Positions 22,201 through 30,387 of a stretch of 64,000 nt of DNA are shown in pieces; the stretch's first letter is position 1; each line of letters starts with the position of its first letter. The DNA lies in NCBI GenBank assembly GCA_963669155.1, contig OZ022580.1:25065005-25129004 (forward strand), written 5' to 3'. The DNA is from Arbacia lixula (lineage: Eukaryota > Echinodermata > Echinoidea > Arbacioida > Arbaciidae). A program made the translations under genes and the position numbers. Under the pieces are notes generated by a model. It saw nothing but the letters and a program-made list of their open reading frames with translations, made no database searches and was not told where the DNA came from.

Positions 22201-25200
22201 CAGTAAAAATTTCACTCATTTTGGTGTGTGTCTGATTGAGACTAAGAAATGAACAGCTAGGTGCAACATGGTGCGGGGACTATATTCATGAAACCTTACT
22301 GAGCCTCATTAGCTCCTAAAGTCCATCCAGCTACATGCATTGTTACTAACTATCTAGGCCAGTAAGGTTTCCTGAATATGGCTCCAGGGCCCCTTACCAT
22401 TGATAGTAACTCTATCATCAATGGTAAGTACCATGGTAACATTGCTCAACAGCCAATGAAATTCAAGGTTGCCACAGAAGTTGGCATTGACAGCAACGTT
22501 ACCATCAAATGATGCAACAGTTACCATCATATGATGCAACAGGGCCCACAACTCTTGATGCCTAATCCAGTTTTCACCAACCTTTGTGGGTCCTTCCTGC
22601 TCTCTCCTCTTACTCAGCGGCAAAGCAATCTTCTTCTTGTTGATCTTCCTCTCTGTCCGACGCAGGTCTGCATTGTTGTCAGCCGCTGTGATGAGTTTCT
22701 GCAGATCCTGGGCCTTCTTCTCTCTCTCCTTCTTCCTCAGCTCTATCTTCTTCATTTCTGTGATCAACATTTCTTCCTCCTCCACCTGGAAAAGAAGAAT
22801 GGTTTTCATAAATAGTGAAAACTGCTTCAGTGAACATGCTATCAAGATAGACCACCTGCCTATAAATGCCACACGCTGTGATGATGTTGACGCTGTGATG
22901 TTGTCTCCCTTGAGTAAAGATTTTCATTAAAACCACCTGCATCAAAGTAACATTGGTACAGAGTTATAGATTTTTTTATAGTTTTTTTTCCCATTCTGTC
23001 ACTTTTAAGTTTCATATTTATTGAAAAAACTTGGTTGCAAAAATACTTCCATACTCAAGATAATTTTCAATACAAAATATTACTCTGTACTAATTTGTAT
23101 CTCTACTTACTCTTTCAGTTGCATGGCCCGGGCCCTGTTGCACAAAACTTACCATTGATTGTAACTTTGCTTCCAATATCAACTTCTATGGAAACATTGA
23201 ATTTGATTGGCTGTTGAGCAATGTTACCATGGTAGTTACCATTGATGACAGAGTTACCATTAATGGTAAGTTTTATGCAACAGGGCTCTGATCTGCTTCT
23301 TTGATTGCTGTTCCCCTTGAGGCTGTTTGAACGTTCCTCTTACCTGTTCATTGGTTCTGTTGTACAGCCTGATTAGTTGTTCTTTTCTCCTCCGCTCATG
23401 CTCTGCATCAAAGGCCTGCGGGGTCCGGTTACTGAGGCTTGGGTCGCTGCGGACTTTGGCCAGCTTGTTGACGATGCTGTAATACCGCTCTTTCATATCC
23501 TCCACAGATCGCTTCTGTATATGTACATGTGTTGCATCGGGAATTAGAAACATTTATTCAAACCTCCCCCAATACTTAAGGTGTATGAAATGAATACTAG
23601 TAATACAACACTAGTATTTTCCTAGTTTGGTACTGAGAGGGCTAAATGATAGAATCTCATTGGTCTATTTCCTTGTGGGGGTCCATCTTTGTACCACGTT
23701 CGGTTGGAATAGCTTTGTCACATTTCTAGTTATTCTGCATACTCCTGACAAGTGCTTATGTACATAATAGGTACATTAGCGATCTGTATACAGTATTATA
23801 CATGTGTCAAAATCCAAATAATTGTGAACTACATAGATAACTCCATCTCTATGTGAGCTCCAAGAGATGTTCACTGATGTAAATCTGTATTAAAGTGTTA
23901 AAATAAGAAAATGCACCACATAGAATTGCTCTGAGTCCACTTTTAATTGTTTTCACTGATATACGAGAGTTGCCAACCTCTTACGGATGAATTATTTCTT
24001 TAGTCTACACAAAATCATTTTTAAAAATTGAGGCATTTTGCAACTTAAATATAGTACTAAATACTGCAAACCAGGAACAGTTGGCATCTTTAATAATTTA
24101 CACACTACATGAAGATGATAGGAGGCTTACCCCGTAGCTTATGTGATCAAAGCGGTCATGAACGATGACCCAGCGGAGGTCAAAGCGAGAGCAGAGGTCA
24201 AACATGTGGTCAGTGGCTAGCCTGGTCCACTTCTCACTGTGCAGGTGAAGCTGGTACTCCTGGTCAGTGTAGTTGGGGATCTGGGTGGACTGTGGATGAA
24301 GTCAATGATTTATAAATATTTTTATTCGGGAGAAAACGAAGGTCAAAGATATTATAGTAAAAATTAAAGAAATGAAATGGAGATGGGCTGGACACTTAAA
24401 TAGAACACAAGACAACAGATGGACCAAGAAACTCACAGAATGGCAACCACAAACAGGCAAGCGAAGAAGGGGTCGACAAAAGAGAAATGTCATTAAGAAC
24501 CAGAAACCTGCATAAGTTATGGGGTTATAACTTTCCATATAAAAAAAACATAAAAAATGCATTAAACTTTCACTGTGTATTTCTGCACACTCCATTGACA
24601 TGTATCGGATTCAAAGCAATTCTTCAAGTAGGAATTTAGGTGAAATAATCACAAAATTGGCAAATTGGCAATTGCAAATGGAAAGGTTTTACTCCTCCAT
24701 TTGGCAGAATTATTGGTCAAAGTTGCATTTATTTTCATCGTGTAAATTGACATGTAATCTTTTTTTTTTCATAATTCTACTCTTTAAAGAAAATGTTGCC
24801 AAAATTGAAGCCATATAATCACTAGATTTGCTATAGATAGGACTTGATCATGAATGAGTAAGATAACATGTTTGTACAGTATTTGTCATGTGCCGTGAAC
24901 TGGGGAATATTGGTTTATGTTTACAATATATGTTGATAATTTGCATTCTTCTATTTGAACTAGTGGAAGAATTTCCTGTGGAAGACAATTAATCATTTCT
25001 GATATATATACTCAATTTATACTTCATGCTTTGATCATTGGCATTTGAGAGGTGCACAATCGAAAGCTACACATAGAAACAGTAGACATGCGGCATTGTG
25101 ATGGTAAGGATTAGGTATTTGAACTGATTTATTCACCACACGATATATATAGACTTATCATTGATTTTTTTAGTGACTACATGTATAATCGCCTAATGCA

Positions 25201-28200
25201 ATCAGGTCACATTGTGCAGCACTAATATGTTTGGTGAGGGTTTGCAGTGATACACTGTACCTTGTCAAACCTGGCAAAAGGGTAGTCCTTGCCCTCATCC
25301 GCCACCCTCCTCCAGTGGTGGAACACCGTCCCGTCCTTCCGGCCAGGGTTTGTGAAGGGCGTCCACTTCCAAGGTCGCACCTGCCACCGCCCTAGCTTGA
25401 CCTTCATGGACTTGTAGCCATGGTTACTGTCTGATGGTATTAATGGTGGCGGGTCTCTGTGCAAAGAAAAAATTTTGTTTTAAAGTTGGTGTAGTGCATG
25501 AGCAGATATCACTTTCAGCATGTCTGTACCTTGAGGATCACATCTGACAATGACATGTAGCTCAAACTCCATGGACTTGTAGTCATGTTTTTTTAACATA
25601 TTTTATTGGATTCCAAAAATAATTAGCTTACAAATCATTGCATCACATAACTTTAACAACAGTCATACACAAATTTAAAGGATGACAAGACTGGAGGTAT
25701 TTTCCCCACGTACATAATTCAATAGAAAGAAGTGGTTATGTAGTCACTGTATTCATCATGACGTAGTTACTGAAATCATGGTTACCATACGATGGTAACA
25801 ATGGTGTTGGGTATCTTCTCAAACAATAATGACAAATTTGGTCAAGGGGAACCACAGCAAGTCGGTTTTGCAAGATTAGAGGGAAACATTATCTGCTCCT
25901 AGGATGGCACCTGACTTTGACAAAGCTTCATTCCCATACAACCATGGTTTCTCGTCTGATGAAGCCAACACCATGGTTTGCAATATTTAGGAGAGTTTTT
26001 TTCCCAAAAAAGAAGCCCCTACAAAAACAGCATTAAAACAAAAATCATAATCAGGAAAAAAATTATCACTAAAGATAAGGCATTTGCTGCTGACAGTTCA
26101 TGATGGGGATATTTGTTTTAAAGTTTTTTCTTAATAGAGTGTATATGTCGCAGTACACTTCAAAGTTCAAAGTGGCCAAAACTATACTGTGACACTTATT
26201 CCGTATTCCACTGCCCCTAGAAGGAGTTAATTTTTCATAATCATTTCTCTAAATGTACATGTATGTGACCAAGTTGACATGCAAATGAAAACAATCATTG
26301 CAAGCTCACTGAGACAAGACCAATTGAATTTACTTACTTTTTATCTGAATACAGCAAGGCATAGACCTCTCTGTGCATTCCTTCTGGTCTCTTGAATACA
26401 GGTTCATGGCTCTTTCTCACCTTCTACAAATACAAAACAAACAAAACATATCTGACCAGTCCAGTAATAACAATTGAACAAAATCATTTAGGCTAAGTCA
26501 GAATAACTAATTAACGAGGTGGTTCGCAAACCACAAGTCTCGCCTGATTTTGCAATCGATTAACAGCGCTAATTTTTAAAAAAATCTTTAAAACGGATTC
26601 GGGACGTACGGACGGACAGACAACCCCAAAACATAATGACCCCGGCCACTTCGTGGCGGAGCCGCGGAGGTATAATAAAACTGCCCACTTGATGAGATTT
26701 TGTCATTTATTTCTAAAATATAAATCGTAACGACATTTAAACACAAATTATATCGCGAGGGCTATTGTGTGGACAGCCTGGATGTAAACAAACATGCTCA
26801 TCGGCACTTCTTTCACTGAGCCAACTATCGTCCTCCCCGTTCGTGTCAAATGAGGGCTTGGGGGAGCTACGAAATTTTACACAAATTTCGCTGTAGATTT
26901 GAAAGCTGACGAGTCGTGAAACCTGATAAGCAAAACTCCTTAGAATTGTGAGTAAAAGATTTTGTCTTATTTTTTTTTATTTTGCGAATCATATTTCAAT
27001 TATTTCAAGGAAGACGACCTACAAGTGATTTCATTTCATTTAGGCCAATTAAAATACTTTTAGGCCGTTCTGCCTTACTTCGTACACATGGCCTAGTATG
27101 GGGTTGGTAGCTGGTGGATCACGATCAGTTCAAACTACGCATACACAATTCCACATTTGATTCCCTGTGCATTTTTGATGAACGTGTCAGATAAGTGTCA
27201 TATTCTGACACTAACGCTCATTTAAATTATCAACAGGCACAAAGTAGTATGCGAATTCATTTTGATTTTTGAGTGTGCAGACAATCTAGAAATGTCAAAA
27301 TCATTAAAAATGATTGAAAATGGCAATACATTTCTTTATTCTTTGCAGCATTTAATATCACAATTAATTGCCTGGGGCCCCCAAATCAGTGGCACTTGGT
27401 CCAGAATCAAGAAAAATGGGCCCGGAACGACTTGGTCATGCCAGGTTCGAATTGACAAGATGATAGGCCAGCAAGTATAGGCACACATTGTATCACCAGA
27501 CACTATCCTAATTCCGGATGCGCATAGTAAACACAAACTAAAGCAATTTTGTACGCGTATGACTACATGAATCAATTCCACAGTCACATTGCAGAAATGA
27601 GGCGAAAAAAGTTTAACCTTATTTACAACTGTATCTCTCAAATGGCAAAAAAATGTATACAATGTCATAGTACATATCTTTGTATTGATAATTGATGTAT
27701 TTTCTGATGAAAAAATGAGCATGGTTTGCAGAATTTTTAATCTTTCGTCTTCTTCGAAGGTTGACGTGCGGTGTATTGTGGGCATATGTGGTGGTTCTAG
27801 TGCACGGTTTACGTACTGTGAGTATGATACGGGTGCCTCAAACCGTCCAATTATTCCAAATCCACATTTGGAGTAATTAGTGATTTAATCACAAATCCTC
27901 AAATTGTTCGGGCTGGACATTTTGAGGATTTGTGATTAAATCACTAATTATTCCAAATGTGGATCATATGATAACAAATAACTTTCAGCAAGTTTCTAAA
28001 ATGGACAATACATGAATTGAAGACCATTGGCAAGCAGATTGCTCACAATCACCTTTTGAAGGCCGTTTTGTCTTCCCAGTACAGGATACTCCCTTTAAAA
28101 AAAAAATTGGGGGATTGAAGATTAACAATAAAATTTTGGAAAAATTGCGCTTCGAATATCGCTCGATCAATCGCCGCACATTCACATCACTGAACCTTGA

Positions 28201-30149
28201 AACCGGCCCCTACCGATAATATGCGATATCTCCATCAATCCGACGATTACAGTGCCGACATTTAACCAGTATGCACCAGTGCAGTGAAAAATTTACGGGA
28301 AAGTTTCAGTGATCAACGAGAAAATCACGGGAGTACGAACGCAAGTTGAAAAACAGAGATGTTTCAAACGAAAATGTGCAATTTTCAAATATGTGCACAA
28401 TTTGTATAATTTTGCTTCCGAAAATCCTGCATTTTGTTTACTCATGCGTAATTTTGATAACGCGCACTGAGTAGATATACGCGAGGGCCGGATTCAAGGG
28501 TAGGGGCCAGTCATGCCGGTTGGTGGATCCCCCACTATATGTGCGACAGTTGTCGATTTTCCAATCATACGATAAAAAGCGATCGTGTCTGTAGTCATGA
28601 TTAGGGACGCCCATGTGTCACTAGATGGCGCTTCGCACGTAAGTGCGAAAACGGAATGGCAAAATGGTGAGCGCAATTTGTGAGATGCGTGATCTGTTCG
28701 GGTAGCGGAATTCCGATGTAGAATATAATCAAAGTAAATTTATGGGTTGAGATTTTCAGCTCGACAACCCTGTGAGTTCTTCTTTCATATGCAACAAAAA
28801 GTTTTGGGAAAGCTGCGATGACCGAGCGAGATCGAAGCATTTTGCGGTAAATTTTTGAAAATCCACTTCACTTTTTTGTGAATTATGGTGAAAACGAAAA
28901 TGTTCCGTTACGTGGATCAATTCGAAACAAGAATAGTGTCAAGAGTAAATACTGAGCTTCTATTTGGCTTTTGATTTATAACATTTTACAAAGGCGCAGT
29001 TGTGTTGCAAAAGGGTTTTATGAGCCCATGTTTAGATCTATCATCATCTATGAATATGCGGTGTTGATAAATTTTATGAAATTCCGGAGGGGGCAACGAC
29101 AATCGTCGCGCAATTCTAAGCCTCGCTTGTCGGCTGCTATGATAGCTCCGGGTAGCCGCGCGTGGCCGCCACAGCCGGCCACCCGTTACTCGCTGCGCCG
29201 AGCCGGTCGGATCGGCGCTATATATAGCTAACCGCGACGCGTGGCTTGCGCGTACACGGCGTCCCGCGCACGCACTATACTACATGTATATCGGTACATG
29301 TATCGGCCGTGCTGCGCCGTTCGCGTGCGCCCACCGCACGCTCGCAGAAAGTCCGATTGGCAATATGCATGCATGCCTGACGTAACAATAGGCTGGCTGA
29401 TCCCGTGCGGATTCAGCAACCCACCGGAATATACGCGAATTTTGTGTACAGTGTAGCCGCATTATCTGTGACTCGGAGACGATGCTAAAATCTTGTTTAA
29501 ATAAATACTATTCTTGCTATTTTGCCAAAATTAATGATTTCAATGGATTATCAGTATTGAAAACAAGCATATATAGTGAGCATTTGTATTTTGGAGTTGT
29601 TTTAATATTTTGTGGGTGTCCCTATCATGATGTAATTGTAATTTGTCACACGCAAATATAATTGTTTTTGTAGAGCCAGGGGCATGCACGGGAAGTGCAA
29701 TGCAAAGAAAACAGTTCGTAAATATCAAATAATTTTACCATATTTACAACTTTCATATTTGGAACAGCTAGTGCGAAAATTTCTTGAATTTATTTTCTCT
29801 AATTATCCATTTTAAAGCACTGTGTCTGGCAATACAATATTACACATGTAACAGGTATTGCCCGAGGGCCGCGGCCGAGCCGAGGTGGCCGGTAGCGTTA
29901 TGGTACGAGTTGACAGTCCGGTTTATACACAGGCGCGCGTAGGCTAAACCGTTGTCCTACCTACTATTTCTTGTGTAGGGCAGACCATCAAACCGTCTGA
30001 ACAAGTTACACATTTACGGTACTAACCTGCTTTTTCTGCTCTCCAATTATTTCAGTTTTTCGAACAATTTGTCCAGAATCTCCATGTGATGTGGAAGGGA
30101 CCCTTTCTGAATCCACATCCCACTCAAGGATATCTCTAACATCCACCAT
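16077..30149 (-). CDS. DMAP1: DNA methyltransferase 1-associated protein 1
   Basis: Eleven coding exons on the minus strand, in transcript order: 30149-30027, 26423-26338, 25456-25261, 24289-24131, 23514-23344, 22785-22582, 21626-21558, 18431-18307, 17512-17179, 16907-16848, 16139-16077. The total is 1590 nt, 529 aa. The protein starts MVDVRDILE. It carries VRPWKWTPFTNPGRKDG and YPFARFDK (exon 3), a SANT-like domain at about 156-215 (WTRLATDHMFDL, RFDLRWVIVHDRF, then KRSVEDMKERYY), a basic helical stretch (RRRKEQL, KKEREKKAQDLQKLITAAD), and the C-terminal block MKLPSAVGLKKTKAIEHLL with RSDMVLLYELKLALANCE. Exon 10 matches the DQIIVDVVSTTPITP tail. DMAP1 is a subunit of the TIP60/NuA4 and SRCAP complexes and a DNMT1-linked corepressor. 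It is about 60 residues longer than human, mostly from an Ala/Ser/Thr-rich insertion in exon 9. The donor after exon 6 is weak (GTTGGTG). It shares a divergent promoter with RNF170. Confidence 0.96.
16197..16690. repeat. (GA)n and purine-rich tract
   Basis: About 500 bp of nearly pure purine sequence on the plus strand, with a core of GA dinucleotides at about 16200-16295, in DMAP1 intron 10 just upstream of the last exon. On the transcribed strand it is a long pyrimidine tract leading to the exon 11 acceptor. Confidence 0.85.
18919..20835 (+). CDS. Penelope-like reverse transcriptase / GIY-YIG endonuclease, 5'-truncated
   Basis: The frame is open from just after a TAG (18916-18918) to 20835, about 638 codons with no frameshift or stop. 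There is no ATG near the start; the first plausible ones are far inside the RT region, which fits 5' truncation. Counting from codon TTG at 18934, the RT part shows ILKADKGNATVIM (~72), FGQPKIHKP, VSFDVESLFTNVP, GAAMGSPLSPIVANIYME and the catalytic YVDD (~319-322). The C-terminal GIY-YIG nuclease begins GVYKIPCECG (~510) and continues FYVGETGRSLRTRLKEH, with Cys/His residues (CEC, KEH, KHA) of the kind reported in this family. It copies and inserts the element; it is not a host gene. Confidence 0.88.
   Translation, partial: KIAKLLVTPCGCILSDNFAEVIQQIEPNLRVLNKTTADSVRFQVSQVLSTAKPPRANISKDERAAIQGLRRDPSIHILKADKGNATVIMRQDEYDSKMESLLNTSTYTKLSRDPTAATERRINEKLLKIHREDIIPKPLYFKLRCSSSTCPVIFGQPKIHKPDTPLRPIVATRGSPTYDTARHLATILQPLVGNSSHHIANSKHFIEKLNAIQICPTDTLVSFDVESLFTNVPVSEACSIIRQRLEEDDALPERTAMSPEHIQDLLLTCLNSTSFQWRNSFYKQVEGAAMGSPLSPIVANIYMEEFETAALQTSTLCPKLWVRYVDDIFVVWQHSRTDLQEFLYHLNHRHPSIKFTMELEQDLSIPFLDVRITRTAEGKASHQVYRKPTHTDRYLNFKSFHHPSVLQSVSSTLIRRAHDISDEEHLQQELQHIKTALTSINGYPPRKVKTSLPRPRTPAPPHLASVFLPYIGQASHKIQRILKNVNIQVRHRSSGKLHSKLFTHKDRKPPDTQPGVYKIPCECGQFYVGETGRSLRTRLKEHQTSFRRNEWEKSAIVKHAQQQNHRIDWSNAELITSIKHWHTRRVREAIEILQHDTVPQESGLVINDIWMPLLHHAHRQHHHAQRTRNDDLPESSGN
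20839..20944 (+). repeat. tandem duplication in Penelope 3' region
   Basis: Two ~50-58 bp copies both start CGCCGCACTTTCGC and contain GCTGTTTCACGCT followed by AGTGCACAC, directly after the RT stop codon. Confidence 0.75.
21046..21101 (+). ncRNA. hammerhead-ribozyme-like motif in Penelope element
   Basis: The order of parts matches a hammerhead. A left stem I strand AGTTATTCTC leads into CGGATGA (consensus CUGAUGA, with the U4 position replaced by G). Stem II is CGGACAG / CTGCCCG with one mismatch around loop AGCACA. Then come GAAA, the palindrome ACGT that would give the minimal stem III used in dimeric forms, the cleavage triplet GTC, and GAGACTGATACT, which can pair back to stem I with an internal loop. 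Penelope-like elements are known to carry such ribozymes. The U4 change suggests weak or lost activity. Confidence 0.5.
22275..22385. mobile_element. short MITE, ATTCATGAAACCTTACT family
   Basis: Inverted ends TATTCATGAAACCTTACT and AGTAAGGTTTCCTGAATA lie in DMAP1 intron 6. The same family occurs at 33736-33828. Confidence 0.6.
22386..22556. mobile_element. MITE, TTACCATTGAT family, copy 1
   Basis: The block starts GGGCCCCTTACCATTGATAG and ends GATGCAACAGGGCCC, abutting the previous MITE. The interior contains TACCATGGTAACATTGCTCA, shared in opposite orientation with 23131-23287. Confidence 0.55.
23131..23287. mobile_element. MITE, TTACCATTGAT family, copy 2
   Basis: Inverted ends GGCCCTGTTGCACAAAACTT and AAGTTTTATGCAACAGGGC, with inner pairs ACCATTGAT and ATTAATGGT, lie in DMAP1 intron 5. 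It is noncoding and ends 57 bp from exon 5. Confidence 0.7.
24340..24500 (+). pseudogene. C-terminal fragment of a non-LTR retrotransposon
   Basis: In the plus frame the text reads MKWRWAGHLNRTQDNRW, then TEWQPQTGKRRRGRQKR. This is the W-x-W-x-GH ... RW ... W-P-x-x-G-x-R-x-R-G-R signature seen at the C-terminus of several LINE ORF2 proteins. It is an isolated ~50-codon scrap in DMAP1 intron 3 with no RT core nearby. Confidence 0.6.
25563..25830. pseudogene. scattered fragments resembling the 5' part of DMAP1 exon 3
   Basis: CATGGACTTGTAGTCATG (25570-25587) matches CATGGACTTGTAGCCATG inside exon 3, and AATCATGGTTACCATACGAT... (from 25774) aligns with the TAGCCATGGTTACTGTCTGAT part and the acceptor region of the same exon. 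This suggests a broken partial duplication in intron 2. Neither piece is a usable exon. Confidence 0.4.
26515..26680 (+). repeat. dispersed repeat end (GGACGGACAGACAACCCC type)
   Basis: GGACGTACGGACGGACAGAC is followed by AACATAATGACCCCGGCCAC and CGTGGCGGAGCCGCGGAGG. The sequence resembles the right flank of the Penelope insertion (GACAGATGGACAGACGGACA ... CCACTTC), which points to a dispersed family. It lies in DMAP1 intron 1. Confidence 0.4.
27860..27964. mobile_element. near-perfect 44-bp-arm foldback
   Basis: The left arm ATCCACATTTGGAGTAATTA... (27860-27903) and right arm ...TAATTATTCCAAATGTGGAT (27921-27964) are almost exact complements around a 17-base loop. It lies in DMAP1 intron 1. 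Confidence 0.75.
29080..29470. other. CpG-rich patch in DMAP1 intron 1
   Basis: This stretch is much richer in CpG than its AT-rich surroundings (for example GCGCGTGGCCGCCACAGCCG and CGCGACGCGTGGCTTGCGCG). I see no coding exon or clear repeat ends. It could be part of an inserted element or an alternative promoter; neither is shown. Confidence 0.35.
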
Positions 30150-30387
30150 TTTCGGACGATTCTTGCATCCAGCAATAAGATCAGCGCAATGTTAGCTTGA
30201 TTGAATTAAGCAGCTAGATCCATGCATAGATGACGCAGTCTAGTCTAACCAAGTGGAGTTCATCTCTATCTTTAGTCCGTAGTGCACTCATGCAGTATCA
30301 CTTCCGCATCAATCAAAACAGCAGTGGCTTTTGCAGTGCGGACCCTGGCTCTGCCTCTGTACCTAAATTAAATGTGAAATTGAAACG
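30150..30387. promoter_or_regulatory. DMAP1/RNF170 divergent promoter
   Basis: Only 238 bp separate the DMAP1 start codon (minus, 30149) from the RNF170 start codon (plus, 30388), so both 5' UTRs and promoters must share this interval unless noncoding leader exons exist. No TATA box is obvious for either direction. The DMAP1 start region, AAAATGGTGG on the minus strand, loosely resembles a YY1-type site overlapping the initiator codon. Confidence 0.65.

Noticed and set aside
27336-27785. 149-codon minus-strand frame in DMAP1 intron 1
   Set aside because: No domain, no splice support and unremarkable composition; it is likely chance.
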